Shown here: piece after piece, positions 37,509 to 47,413 of the stretch
Position numbering within the stretch: position 1 is the first letter of the stretch
Layout: each line of letters starts with the position of its first letter
From: CBDCNH01 sp965219015
GTDB taxonomy: Bacteria; Pseudomonadota; Alphaproteobacteria; Rhodobacterales; Rhodobacteraceae
DNA: 64,000 bases
Reading direction: 5' to 3'
Assembly (NCBI GenBank): GCA_965219015.1
Contig: CBDCNH010000013.1
Coordinates: 806,001-870,000, forward strand
Made by a program: the position numbers and the translations under genes
Notes under the pieces: model-generated
Database searches by the model: none
What the model saw: only the letters and a program-made list of their open reading frames with translations
What the model was told of the DNA's origin: nothing

Positions 37509-38371
37509 GCCACGACCCGGTTCGCCGCGAGCCCCCGCGTGACGCCAAGGACCGCGAAGGTCGCGCCGCTCAGCGGGTGACGGGCGAGGTCGGCCTCGGG
37601 CAGATGCTCGCGCGCGGTGGTGCAGTAGAGCGTGTCGAGATGCGGGCCGCCGAACGCGGGGCAGGCGGTGTGGGGGGCGGGGAAGGCGATCTCGCGACCG
37701 CGCGTGCCGTCGGGCGCATAGGCCACGACGCGCGCGCCGCCCCATTCGGCGATCCAGAGCAAGCCCTCGGCGTCGTAGACCGCGCCGTCGGGGTTGCGGT
37801 CTTCGCGCGCGAGGTCGAGGAACGGCTCGGGCTCGCCCGCGGGCCAGCCGCTCTCCGCGTCGAGCGGCACGCGCCAGACGCGGGAGACGAGGGTATCGGC
37901 GAAGCTGGCGTGGCTCCGGTCCGGCGCGAAGGCGATGGCGTTGGGGATCGTCAGCGGCGCGAAGAGCCGGCGCAGCTCGCCAAGATGCCAGCGCCAGATG
38001 GCGCCCGCGCCGGGCTCCGCGCGCTTGCCCATCGTGCCGATCCAGAACCCGCCCCAGGGGTCCGCGCGGCCGTCGTTGGAGCGCACGCCGGGGCCGGTGC
38101 CGAAGGCCGCCACCCGATGCTGCGAGCCGGACTCGAGGTCGAACGTGAAGAGCCCGGTCTCGGAGGCGACGAAGAGGCGGTCGCGGTCGATGTGCCCGGC
38201 GGCCGAGACGTGCTCGGCGAAGTCCCAGGTGCGCGCCTCCCAGTCGCCCGGCGCGCGCGACATGAGGCGCCGGCCAATGATGTCGAACCAGAAGAGCGAG
38301 GTGCGCTCGGGGTGCCAGAACGGCCCCTCGCCGAGCGTGCAGGGCGTCGCGTCGAAGAGGGTCGCGCTCAC
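37505..38371 (-). CDS. SMP-30/gluconolactonase family sugar lactonase
   Basis: A 288-residue six-bladed propeller. Metal ligands of the family are recognisable in TLGEGPFWHPE (Glu15), SNDGRADPWGGFWIGTMG, IPNAIAFAPD and RNPDGAVYDAEGLLWIAEW. In this operon it most likely opens galactono-lactone made by the adjacent dehydrogenase. GTG start at 38371, overlapping the aldolase stop. Cytosolic. Confidence 0.88.
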   Translation of the reverse strand: MSATLFDATPCTLGEGPFWHPERTSLFWFDIIGRRLMSRAPGDWEARTWDFAEHVSAAGHIDRDRLFVASETGLFTFDLESGSQHRVAAFGTGPGVRSNDGRADPWGGFWIGTMGKRAEPGAGAIWRWHLGELRRLFAPLTIPNAIAFAPDRSHASFADTLVSRVWRVPLDAESGWPAGEPEPFLDLAREDRNPDGAVYDAEGLLWIAEWGGARVVAYAPDGTRGREIAFPAPHTACPAFGGPHLDTLYCTTAREHLPEADLARHPLSGATFAVLGVTRGLAANRVVA

Positions 38372-38988
38372 ACGCTGACCTCGCCGGTGGTGGCGCGGTC
38401 CCAGGCGGCGACGATGTCGGCGGCGCGCTGCGCGGTGTCCAGGACGCTGCGGCCGGGAACGTAGAGCGCGGTTCCGATGCCGAAGCCGTCCACCCCCGCG
38501 CCGAGCCAGGCCGCGAAGTTCGCCGGCCCCGCGCCGCCGACGGCGTAGACACGCGTGGCGGGCGGCAGGACGGCGCGGAGCGCGCGCAGGCCCGCCTCGC
38601 CGAGCACGCTCGCGGGGAAGATCTTCAGCGCGTCCGCCCCGGCGGCGAGCGCCGCGAAGGCCTCGGACGGCGTGAGGAACCCCGGCACCGCCTCGAGCCC
38701 CGCGGCCTTCGCCGCGCGGATGACCTCGACGTTCGTGTTGGGCGCGACCACGAGCCGCCCGCCCGCGTCCGCCACCCGTGCCACGTCGGCGGGGTCGAGC
38801 ACCGTGCCCGCCCCGACCGTCGCGTGGTCGCCGACGGTCGCGGCCATCGCGGCGATCGAGGCGAAGGGGTCGGGCGAGTTGAGCGGCACCTCGATCCGGG
38901 TGATGCCGCGCGCGACCAGCGCCTCGGCCATCGGGGCGGCCTCGGGCGGGGTGATCCCGCGCAGGATGGCGATGAGCGCCCGGCTCAT
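38368..38988 (-). CDS. dgoA: 2-dehydro-3-deoxy-6-phosphogalactonate aldolase
   Basis: A 206-residue class I aldolase of the KDPG/KDPGal family. RGITPPEA, IEVPLNSPDP (Glu33), VGAGTVLDPADV and LKIFPAS with Schiff-base Lys122 are present. It cleaves KDPGal to pyruvate and glyceraldehyde-3-phosphate. Assignment to the galactonate rather than gluconate branch rests on the LNSPDP form and on the neighbouring KDGal kinase. ATGA overlap with dgoK. Confidence 0.9.
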   Translation of the reverse strand: MSRALIAILRGITPPEAAPMAEALVARGITRIEVPLNSPDPFASIAAMAATVGDHATVGAGTVLDPADVARVADAGGRLVVAPNTNVEVIRAAKAAGLEAVPGFLTPSEAFAALAAGADALKIFPASVLGEAGLRALRAVLPPATRVYAVGGAGPANFAAWLGAGVDGFGIGTALYVPGRSVLDTAQRAADIVAAWDRATTGEVSV

Positions 38989-39914
38989 GCGATGCTCTCC
39001 AGCGCCGCGGCATGGGCGGCGATCAACCCGGCGAGCGTCGCGCTCTCGCCGCCGTGCTCGGTCGGGGCGGCGCCCATCGCCCCGAGCGCGCGGGCGTAGT
39101 GCGCGCTGATCTTCGGCGCGCCTATGACGGCGACGCGGGTGCCGAGCCACCATGCCTTCGCGGCGGCGAGCTCCGTGCCGATGAGCGCGCCCGAGAGCCG
39201 CGCGCGGGCGGCGGGCGCGTCGAGCCCGTCGAGGAGCGCTTCCGCGCGCAGCGAGAAGAGCCGCGCGGCGAGCCGCTCGGGGCGCGCCACCGCCTCGGCG
39301 ACGGCCGCGTCGAAGGCGGCGCCGTCCCAGCCGTCGCCGCCGACCGTGTGGCGCAGCACCGAGCGCTCGGCGAGAAGGCCGAACATCTCGCCGGTCATGA
39401 AGGTCTGGAAGCCCGCGACCTCGCCCGCGCTGATCCGCGCCCACTTCGTGTGCGTGCCGGGCAGGCAGAGCACGCCGTCGAACTGCGGGTCGGTGGCGAG
39501 GAAGCCCGCGATCTGCGTCTCCTCGCCGCGCATCACGTCGGCGGGCCGGTCCTGCCGCAGGCCGGGGATCACGGCGACCTGCAGCCGCGCGTCGGCGACG
39601 GGCGCCCGGACCATCCGCGCGGCGTCGAGCGGGGCGGCGGGCACGGTGGCGTAGGGCGCCTCGACCCAGCCCTGCCGCGCGCCGACCATGCCGCAGGCGA
39701 CGGCGCGGAGCGGCCCGGCCCCGAGCCAGCCGCCGACGAGCGCGAGAAGCGCGGGCTCGAACGCCTCGGGCGCGAGCCCCGCCATGCCGGTGCCCGCCTC
39801 GGCCTGCGCGAGCACCCGGCCCTCGGCGCTCATGTGCCACGCGCGGAGCCGCGAGGTGCCCCAGTCGAGCGCCAGCCATCCGGGCGAGGACCCGTCACTC
39901 GCCCTGTCGCTCAC
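38985..39914 (-). CDS. dgoK: 2-dehydro-3-deoxygalactonokinase
   Basis: A 309-residue kinase with WLALDWGTSRLRAWHMSAEGRVL at the N-terminus (phosphate-binding motif), GMVGARQGWVEAPY, MRGEETQIAGFL and LPGTHTKWARISAGEVAGFQTFMTGEMFGLL, all typical of DgoK. It phosphorylates 2-keto-3-deoxygalactonate at C6. GTG start at 39914 overlapping the SDR stop. Confidence 0.93.
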   Translation of the reverse strand: MSDRASDGSSPGWLALDWGTSRLRAWHMSAEGRVLAQAEAGTGMAGLAPEAFEPALLALVGGWLGAGPLRAVACGMVGARQGWVEAPYATVPAAPLDAARMVRAPVADARLQVAVIPGLRQDRPADVMRGEETQIAGFLATDPQFDGVLCLPGTHTKWARISAGEVAGFQTFMTGEMFGLLAERSVLRHTVGGDGWDGAAFDAAVAEAVARPERLAARLFSLRAEALLDGLDAPAARARLSGALIGTELAAAKAWWLGTRVAVIGAPKISAHYARALGAMGAAPTEHGGESATLAGLIAAHAAALESIA

Positions 39915-40681
39915 CCCGTCACCACCACGCCGCCGTCGATGACGAGCGCCTGGCCGGTCATCATCCGGCTGGTGCCCGACGCGAGGAACAGCGTCGCGTC
40001 CACGATGTCGGAGGCCACGAGGTGCTCGGGGATGCACTGGCGCGCGAGATGCGCCGCGAGCGCCTCGGGCTGGCCCCAGAGCTCCATCTGCCGCTCGGTC
40101 AGCACCCAGCCCGGCATCAGCGCGTTGACGCGGATGCGGTGCGCCCCGAGGTCGCGCGCGAGCGAGCGGGTGAGCCCGGTGATGCCGGCCTTCGCCGCGG
40201 TGTAGCCCGCATAGGCGCCGTTCCCCATCATGTAGGAGATCGACGAGAAGTTGATGATCGATCCGCCGCCCGCCGCGATCATCGCCGGCGCCGCCGCCTG
40301 CGCGGTGAAGAAGTGCGGCCTGAGGTTGACCGCCATGCCGCGGTCCCAGTCCTCGACGCCGTAGGCGTCCCAGGCGTGGCGGGTGTCGTCGGCCGCGTTG
40401 TTGACGAGGACCGAGACCGCGCCCTGCGCCGCCGCCGCCTCGGCCATCGCGGCCTTGAGCGCCGCCACGTCGGTGATGTCGCAGGCGGTGAAGTGCGGCC
40501 TGATCCCGTAGGTGTCGAACATCTCGTCGCAGAACGCCGAGGCGTCGGAGCGCTGCACGAAGGCGACATGCGCGCCCTGCGCGAGGAAGCCCTCGGTCAG
40601 GGCGGCGCCGATGCCGGAGCCACCGCCGGTGATGAACACCGAGGCGCCCTCGAGGTCGTGGAAGGTCGCGGCGCCGGCCAT
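39911..40681 (-). CDS. SDR dehydrogenase, probable galactose/sugar 1-dehydrogenase
   Basis: A 256-residue classical SDR with TGGGSGIG (residues 19-26), NNAA in VLVNNAADD, INFSSISYMM (catalytic Ser) and YTAAKAG (Tyr, Lys), ending QALVIDGGVVVTG. Context (lactonase, KDGal kinase, KDPGal aldolase) makes NAD(P)-dependent oxidation of D-galactose to galactonolactone the most likely reaction; related enzymes also use fucose or arabinose. Confidence 0.8.
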   Translation of the reverse strand: MAGAATFHDLEGASVFITGGGSGIGAALTEGFLAQGAHVAFVQRSDASAFCDEMFDTYGIRPHFTACDITDVAALKAAMAEAAAAQGAVSVLVNNAADDTRHAWDAYGVEDWDRGMAVNLRPHFFTAQAAAPAMIAAGGGSIINFSSISYMMGNGAYAGYTAAKAGITGLTRSLARDLGAHRIRVNALMPGWVLTERQMELWGQPEALAAHLARQCIPEHLVASDIVDATLFLASGTSRMMTGQALVIDGGVVVTG

Positions 40682-42036
40682 CAGGCGGCCTCCCGCGCGG
40701 CGAGCCAGGACGGCATGAAGGCGCCGTGCGCGGCGATCAGGTCGTCGACGAGCCGGTGGATCTGGTCGAGATCCAGCTCGGCCGCGGTGTGCGGGTCGAG
40801 CATCGCCGCGTGATAGACGTGCGCGCGGTCCTCGGTCATGAGCGCGGCGACGGTCAGCTCCTGCACGTTGACGTTGGTCCGCATCAGCGCCACGAGCTGC
40901 GGCGGGATGCGCTCCACCACCGTCGGATGGAGCCCGTTCGCGTCGACGAGGCAGGGCACCTCGACCGCGCAGCCCGGCGGAAGCTGCGGGATGTAGCCGC
41001 GGTTGGCGACGTTGCCGTAGATCACCGCGGGCGTGCCGGTCGTCACCGCGTCCATGATCGTCGCCGCGTACTCGCGCGAGACCGGCACCTCGATGCGGTT
41101 CGCGGCGGCGTAGGTCGCGGCCTGCGTCTCCCAGCGCGCGACCTGCTCCTCGCAGCGCACGGGATACTCGTCGAGCGGGATGCGGAAGCGCTCGATGAGG
41201 TCCGGGCGGTCGCGCTTGATGAACCAGGGGACGTATTCGGCGAAGTGCTCGCTCGACTCGGTCACGAAGTAGCCGAGGTGCATCATCATCTCGTAGCGCA
41301 CGAGGTTGGGGCAGCGCGGGTTCCACGCGCTTTCCTTCGGGATCCGGCCGGCGCGGTAGCCGTCGCGGAGCGCGGGGTAGAGGTCGCGGGTGCTGCCGTC
41401 CGGCCGGCGCTCCTCGAGGTTCAGGTAGAACGCCATGTGGTTGATGCCGGCGGCGGTGTAGCGGAGCCGGTCGGCGGGCAGGTCGAGGTCGCGCGCCAGC
41501 TCCTCCGCCGTGCCCTGCACCGAATGGCAGAGGCCCACCTGCCGGATGGCGGGGTAGCGCTCGGCGATGGCCCAGGTGTTGATCGCCATCGGGTTGACGT
41601 ACTGCAGCAGGATCGCGTCCGGGCAGAGCGCGGTCATGTCCTCGCAGATCGACCACAGGTGCGGCACGGTCCGCAGGCCCCGCATGATGCCGCCGATGCC
41701 GAGCGTGTCGGCGATGGTCTGGCGCAGGCCGTAGGCCTTCGGCACCTCGAAGTCGGTCACGGTCGCGGGCCGGTAGCCGCCGATCTGGAAGGCGACCACC
41801 ACGAAGTCGGCCCCCGCGAGCGCGCGGCGCTGGTCGGTCGTGGTCTCGACCTCGGCCGGGACGCCGAGCGTCGAGACGATCTTGCGCGCGACCGTCTCTG
41901 ACTCCGCGAGCCGCTTGGCGTCGATGTCCATCAGCGCGATCGTCGCGCCGGCGAGCGCCGGGCGCTGCAGCACGTCGCCGATGATATTCTTCATGAAGAC
42001 GGTCGAGCCCGCCCCGATGAACGCGATCCTGGTCAT
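40681..42036 (-). CDS. melA: Alpha-galactosidase, GH4
   Basis: A 451-residue GH4 enzyme that uses NAD and a divalent metal. IAFIGAGSTVF (residues 4-14) is the NAD-binding loop; metal ligands include Cys170 in GLCHSVQGT and His200 in GINHMAF; YVNPMAI is at 146-152. Cytosolic. It hydrolyses alpha-galactosides such as melibiose brought in by the ABC importer. Its start overlaps the permease stop (ATGA) and its stop overlaps the SDR start by one base. Confidence 0.95.
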   Translation of the reverse strand: MTRIAFIGAGSTVFMKNIIGDVLQRPALAGATIALMDIDAKRLAESETVARKIVSTLGVPAEVETTTDQRRALAGADFVVVAFQIGGYRPATVTDFEVPKAYGLRQTIADTLGIGGIMRGLRTVPHLWSICEDMTALCPDAILLQYVNPMAINTWAIAERYPAIRQVGLCHSVQGTAEELARDLDLPADRLRYTAAGINHMAFYLNLEERRPDGSTRDLYPALRDGYRAGRIPKESAWNPRCPNLVRYEMMMHLGYFVTESSEHFAEYVPWFIKRDRPDLIERFRIPLDEYPVRCEEQVARWETQAATYAAANRIEVPVSREYAATIMDAVTTGTPAVIYGNVANRGYIPQLPPGCAVEVPCLVDANGLHPTVVERIPPQLVALMRTNVNVQELTVAALMTEDRAHVYHAAMLDPHTAAELDLDQIHRLVDDLIAAHGAFMPSWLAAREAA

Positions 42037-42878
42037 TTGACGGCTCCGAGGGTGAGGCCCGCGATGAAGTGGCGCTGCATGGCGAAGAACATCAGGACCG
42101 GCGGCAAGGCGGCGACGATGGAGCCCGCCGACACGAGCTGCCACGCCGCGACCCACTGGCCGTTGAGCGAGTAGAGCCCGGCGGTCACCGGCTGCGTGTC
42201 GGCGCCCGTGGTGAGCACGGTGGCCCAGAAATAGTCGTTCCAGATGAAGGTGAACACGAGCACGCTCAGCGCCGCGATGGCCGGGCGCATCAGCGGCAGC
42301 ACGACGTACCAGAAGATGCGGATCTCGCTCACACCCTCGACCCGCGCCGCCTCGATCAGCTCGAACGGCAGCGACTTGATGAAGTTCCGCATGAAGAGCG
42401 TGCAGAACCCGGTCTGGAACGCGATGTGGAAGAGCGCGAGGCCGGTGGTGCTGTTGTAGAGCCCGAGGTGCAGCGTGAGGTCGCGCACCGGCACCATCAG
42501 GATCTGGAACGGCACGAAGTTGCCCGCGACGAAGAGGAAGAACACCAGGAGGTTCGATGGAAAGCGGTAGATCGCGAGTGCGAAGCCCGTCATCGTCGAG
42601 AGCGCCACCGCGCCGATCACCGTCGGGATGGTGACGCGGAAGCTGTTGCCGATGTAGCGCGCGATGGGCGAGTTCTGGAACACGTCCGCGTAGTTCGAGA
42701 ACGCGAGATGGCTCGGCAGCCCGAAGTAGTTGCCCGACGCAAGGTCGGACGCGGGCTTCAGCGAGGTCATCGCCACGCCGAGAAGCGGCAGGAGCCAGAG
42801 CACGAGCGCGATGGGCAGCGCCACGTTGTAGCCGATGCGGATGGCGGGGCGGGCCTGGGCGACGGGTTTCGGGAACAT
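42033..42878 (-). CDS. Carbohydrate ABC transporter permease (MalG type)
   Basis: A 281-residue CUT1-family permease with six predicted helices and the EAA loop LPFELIEAARVEGVSEIRIFWYVVLPLMRPAIAAL. N-terminus ALVLWLLPLLGVAMTSLKP is typical. Partner of the permease at 43225-44148, from which it is separated by the small MmcQ/YjbR gene. Confidence 0.93.
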   Translation of the reverse strand: MFPKPVAQARPAIRIGYNVALPIALVLWLLPLLGVAMTSLKPASDLASGNYFGLPSHLAFSNYADVFQNSPIARYIGNSFRVTIPTVIGAVALSTMTGFALAIYRFPSNLLVFFLFVAGNFVPFQILMVPVRDLTLHLGLYNSTTGLALFHIAFQTGFCTLFMRNFIKSLPFELIEAARVEGVSEIRIFWYVVLPLMRPAIAALSVLVFTFIWNDYFWATVLTTGADTQPVTAGLYSLNGQWVAAWQLVSAGSIVAALPPVLMFFAMQRHFIAGLTLGAVK

Positions 42879-43228
42879 CAGCGTGCCTCCTCGAGCGTAA
42901 GGCGCACGGCCTTCGGCAGCTTGGCGCGCACGATGTCGTAGGAGGCGGCGACCCGGTGCGCGAGCTCGTCCGGCGCCGCGCCCTCGGGCAGGAGCACCCA
43001 GCTGCGGTGCAGGTAGGGCGCGCGCGTGGCCACCCCCACGTCGATCAGCATCGCCGCCGTCTCCACGTCGGCGCACTTGACGCTGACGCCTTCCGCGCGC
43101 GCGCCGACGAGCGCGAAGATGCGGCCGCCGACCTTCCAGGCGTCGTGCGCGTCGTCCCAGGGGTGCGTGAGCTCGGCGCCGGCGAGCGCCCTGCAGTGCC
43201 CGGCGACGGTCTCGCGCAGCCCGCTCAC
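42878..43228 (-). CDS. MmcQ/YjbR-family small protein
   Basis: A 116-residue protein with WKVGGRIFALVGARAEGVSVKCADVETAAMLIDVG, RAPYLHRSWVLLP and a C-terminal helix ELAHRVAASYDIVRAKLP, the pattern of the MmcQ/YjbR double-wing family. THPWDDAHDAWKVGGRIFA is especially characteristic. The family's biochemical role is unclear. It is inserted between the two permease genes with 4-bp and 1-bp overlaps, so it is translated with them. Confidence 0.8.
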   Translation of the reverse strand: MSGLRETVAGHCRALAGAELTHPWDDAHDAWKVGGRIFALVGARAEGVSVKCADVETAAMLIDVGVATRAPYLHRSWVLLPEGAAPDELAHRVAASYDIVRAKLPKAVRLTLEEAR

Positions 43229-44148
43229 CGCTCGGTCTCGTCGCGGTACATCTTCCAGATGAACCCGGTGATGAAGAGCATCATGATCGCGAAGAGCACC
43301 ACCGCGATGGCCGCGCCGTAGCCCATCCGGTAGCCGTATTCGCTGAGCGCCTGCTCGTACATGTAGAACGACAGCACCCGCGAGGCGCCGTAGGGGCCGC
43401 CCTGCGTCATGATCGACACGAGGTCGAAGGACCGGAGCGCGCCGATCACGGTCACCACCACGGCGATGAAGGTGGCGGGCCGGAGCTGCGGCAGGATCAC
43501 GTACCACAGCATCCGCCAGCCCTTCGCGCCATCGAGCCGCGCCGCCTCGACCTGATCGGGGGCGACGTTGTTGAGCCCGGTGAGGTAGAGGATCATGCAG
43601 TAGGCGATCTGCGGCCAGAGCCCCGCCGCGATGATCCCGAAGGTGGCGTAGCGCTCGTCGGCGAGGATCGCGACACCCGTTCCGGTGAAGACCTCGACGA
43701 GCTTGTAGAAGAGCCCGAACCCCGGCGCGTAGAACCACGAGAAGATCAGCCCGACGATCACCTGGCTGATGACGAAGGGAAAGAAGAAGAGCGACTTGTA
43801 GATGCGGATGCCGCGGACGGTCTGGTTGAGGAAGATCGCGATGAAGAGCCCCGCCGGCACCGCAAGCATGTAGAGCACGAGCCACAGCACGTTGTTCGAG
43901 AGCGACGTGTAGAAGGCCTCGTCGCCCGCAAGCTCGACGTAGTTCTCTACGCCGATCCAGGTCTTTGGCCCCAGCCCGTCCCAGTCGTAGAACGAGATCG
44001 CCATCGACTGGAAGATCGGCGCGATGACGTAGAGCGCGAACATCGCCGCACCCGGCGCGAGGAACAGGAACGGCGCGAACCGGCGCTGGTTCGTGCGCCA
44101 GTAGCTGCGGCGGACCGGCGGGTGCGTGTCGGGGAGGGCGACGGTCAT
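43225..44148 (-). CDS. Carbohydrate ABC transporter permease (MalF type)
   Basis: A 307-residue CUT1-family permease with six predicted helices; RRFAPFLFLAPGAAMFALYVIAPIFQSMAISFYDWDG opens it, and the EAA loop is VAPDQVEAARLDGAKGWRMLWYVILPQLRPATF. It follows the binding-protein gene after a hairpin-containing gap. Confidence 0.93.
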   Translation of the reverse strand: MTVALPDTHPPVRRSYWRTNQRRFAPFLFLAPGAAMFALYVIAPIFQSMAISFYDWDGLGPKTWIGVENYVELAGDEAFYTSLSNNVLWLVLYMLAVPAGLFIAIFLNQTVRGIRIYKSLFFFPFVISQVIVGLIFSWFYAPGFGLFYKLVEVFTGTGVAILADERYATFGIIAAGLWPQIAYCMILYLTGLNNVAPDQVEAARLDGAKGWRMLWYVILPQLRPATFIAVVVTVIGALRSFDLVSIMTQGGPYGASRVLSFYMYEQALSEYGYRMGYGAAIAVVLFAIMMLFITGFIWKMYRDETER

Positions 44149-44168
44149 GGCTGCCTCTCGGGCTGCTG

Positions 44169-44191
44169 GGGGCGGCGGCGGGCGCCGCCCC
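44169..44191 (-). promoter_or_regulatory. Perfect 9-bp hairpin after the sugar-binding-protein gene
   Basis: GGGGCGGCG pairs with CGCCGCCCC around a 5-nt loop, 8 bp past the binding-protein stop and before the permease gene. It lacks a T-run. Same size and position as 4681-4703 in an unrelated operon. Confidence 0.6.
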
Positions 44192-44199
44192 GCGAGGGA

Positions 44200-45435
44200 T
44201 CAGTAGACGCGCTGGCGCACCTTCTCGAGCCGGTCGAGGATGGCGTCCACGCGGTCGGGCTTGACCATGAACTCCTGGAAGCCCTCCATCCCGGCCTTCG
44301 CCATCTCGGCGGGCGCGTCGCGGTCGAAGAACTGCGCGAGCGCATGGGCGTCCGACAGCATCTCGAAGCCCTGCTTCAGGAACGGATCGGCCGGCGCGGG
44401 TGCCTCGTTGTTCACCGGCAGCTGCTCGAGCGTCGTGTTGAGCTTCGCCTGCGTGTCGGCCTTGGCGAGGAACGCGAGGAAGGTCCGGGCGTCCTCCTTG
44501 TTCTTCGCGCCCGTCGGGATGTGCAGCGTGTCGGTCGGCGCGTCCTCGGACATCGGCAGGTCCGCCGTGATCGTCGGGAACTGGAAGAACCCCAGCGTGT
44601 CGTCGGTCATGCCGCCCTGCTTGAAGGTGGCCACCGCGAAGTTGCCGATGAGGTAGGTCGCGGCCTTGCCCTGCGCGAGGAGCGGTGCTGCGTCCTGCCA
44701 TTCGAGTGCTGCGTTGTTGGCCGTCACGTAGCCCGGCTTGATGAGCTTGGCCCATTCGGTGAACACGGCCTTTACCCGCGGGTCGGTCCAGGCGACCTTG
44801 CCGGCGGTGAGGTCCATGTGGAACTCGTAGCCGTTGGTCCGCAGGTCCAGGTAGTCGAACCAGCCGCCCGCGGGCCAGAGCGCCTTGGTGCCCGTCGTCG
44901 TGCAGTCGACGCCCGCGTCCTTGAACTTCGCGCAGGCGCTCAGGAACTCTTCCCAGGTCTTCGGCACCTCGACGCCCTGCGCCTTGAACACGTCCTTGTT
45001 GTAGTAGATGCCCCACTGGTAATACGTGTAGGGCACGCCCCACTGCTTGCCGTCGATCGTCATCGAGGCCTCGGCGGACTTCAGCGTCTCGCCCATGTTC
45101 TCGGATGCCCAGAGGTCCGAGATGTCCTCGAACTGGCCGGCCTTCACGAACGGCGCCATGCGGTTGCCGGCGTACCAGGCCGCCACGTCGGGTGCGTCGG
45201 CGGTCAGGAAGTTGCGGATCGCGGTCTTGTAGCCCTCGTGGTCGAAGAGGTTCCACTTCACCGTGATGCCGGGGTTCGCCGCCTCGAAGTCCTTGATGAG
45301 CTGCTCGAATGCGGCCTTCGGCGCGGGGTCCGACGTGTCGGTGTTGAGCACGATCTCGCCTCCGAACGCCGGCGCCGCAAGGAGCGCCGCGAGAGCCGTG
45401 CCCGCAAGCATCCGCCGGAGCGTCGAATGAACCAT
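44200..45435 (-). CDS. Carbohydrate ABC transporter substrate-binding protein
   Basis: A 411-residue family-1 solute-binding protein with a Sec signal peptide (about residues 1-25, ALAALLAAPAFG). Family features are DTSDPAPKAAFEQLIKDFEAANPGITVKWNLFDHEGYKTAIRNFLTADAPDVAAWYAGNRM, VPYTYYQWGIYYNKDVFKAQGVEVPKTWEEFL and IPTGAKNKEDARTFLAFLAK. GGGAGGA lies before the ATG. Ligand is probably a galactoside, by context. Confidence 0.92.
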   Translation of the reverse strand: MVHSTLRRMLAGTALAALLAAPAFGGEIVLNTDTSDPAPKAAFEQLIKDFEAANPGITVKWNLFDHEGYKTAIRNFLTADAPDVAAWYAGNRMAPFVKAGQFEDISDLWASENMGETLKSAEASMTIDGKQWGVPYTYYQWGIYYNKDVFKAQGVEVPKTWEEFLSACAKFKDAGVDCTTTGTKALWPAGGWFDYLDLRTNGYEFHMDLTAGKVAWTDPRVKAVFTEWAKLIKPGYVTANNAALEWQDAAPLLAQGKAATYLIGNFAVATFKQGGMTDDTLGFFQFPTITADLPMSEDAPTDTLHIPTGAKNKEDARTFLAFLAKADTQAKLNTTLEQLPVNNEAPAPADPFLKQGFEMLSDAHALAQFFDRDAPAEMAKAGMEGFQEFMVKPDRVDAILDRLEKVRQRVY

Positions 45436-45480
45436 GTGATGTCCTCCCTGACTGGTTCCGAAATCTGAAACTCGGTTTTG

Positions 45481-45495
45481 ATTATTGAAAATAAT
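45481..45495. promoter_or_regulatory. Inverted repeat ATTATT-gaa-AATAAT, candidate IclR operator
   Basis: A perfect 6-bp inverted repeat in the 105-bp divergent gap between the sugar-binding-protein operon and the IclR gene. The gap is markedly AT-rich relative to its surroundings. Its position suits control of both directions, including the ten-gene galactoside operon. Confidence 0.6.
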
Positions 45496-45540
45496 GCTGG
45501 ACCTGCACTAGACTGTCAACCGGCGGCTTGGGGGAGTGCG

Positions 45541-46346
45541 ATGCGCGAAGGGGGGACGGTCGGCAAGGCGCTCGATGTCCTCGAGCGGGTCGCCGCGGCG
45601 GGCCGGCCGGTGCGCTTCGCGACGTTGCTCGCGCAGGGCGGCTATCCGAAGGCGACGCTCTACCGGCTCCTGCAGACGCTGGCGCGGACGGGGATGCTCG
45701 CCTACGACCCCGACCGGCAGTCCTACGCGCCGGGCGTCCGGCTGGTCCGCCTCGCCCATGTCGCGTGGAGCCAGTCCTCGCTCGCCCCGGTCGCCCGCGC
45801 CACCATCGACCGGCTGTCGGCCACGCTCGGCGAGACGGTGCACCTGGCGCAACTCGACGAGGGCCAGGTGCTCTACGTCGACAAGCGCAACGCGGCCCGC
45901 GCGGTCGAGATGTTCAGTCAGGCCGGCCGCGTGGGCCCCGCCTATTGCACCGGCGTCGGCAAGGCGATGCTCGCGCACCTCGCGGCACCGGACCTCGCGC
46001 GCGCGCTCGCGCGGCAGTCCTTTCACCGCTTCACCGAGCACACGCTCACCACGCCCGCCGCTCTTGGGGCCGAGCTCGACCGGGTTCGCGCGTGCGGCTT
46101 TGCGCTCGATGCCGAGGAGCACGAGCCGGGCATCCTCTGCGTCGCGGTGCCGATCCTCGCGCGGTCCGGGCGGGTTCTCGGCGCACTGTCGGTGACGAGC
46201 ACGACCGGGCGCACGACGCTTGCCGCCCTCGCGGCTCTGGCGCCCGAGGTCACGGCAGCAGCGGCGGAGATCGGGGAGCTGGCCGCAAGCTGGCGCTTCC
46301 CGGAAGAAACGGCCGGACCACCGGCCACCGAACGGGAGGAGACGGC

Positions 46347-46359
<13 letters not shown>
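45541..46359 (+). CDS. IclR-family transcriptional regulator
   Basis: A 272-residue regulator: winged helix at about 5-65 (KALDVLERVAAAGRPVRFATLLAQGGYPKATLYRLLQTLARTGML) and an IclR effector domain (about 80-250) with TVHLAQLDEGQVLYVDKRNA, GPAYCTGVGKAMLAHL and GILCVAVPILARSGRVLGALSV. GGGGGAG precedes the ATG. Probable local regulator of galactoside uptake and breakdown; it overlaps the ATPase gene by 13 bp. Confidence 0.9.
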
Positions 46360-47408
<1,049 letters not shown>

Positions 47409-47413
47409 GCGCG

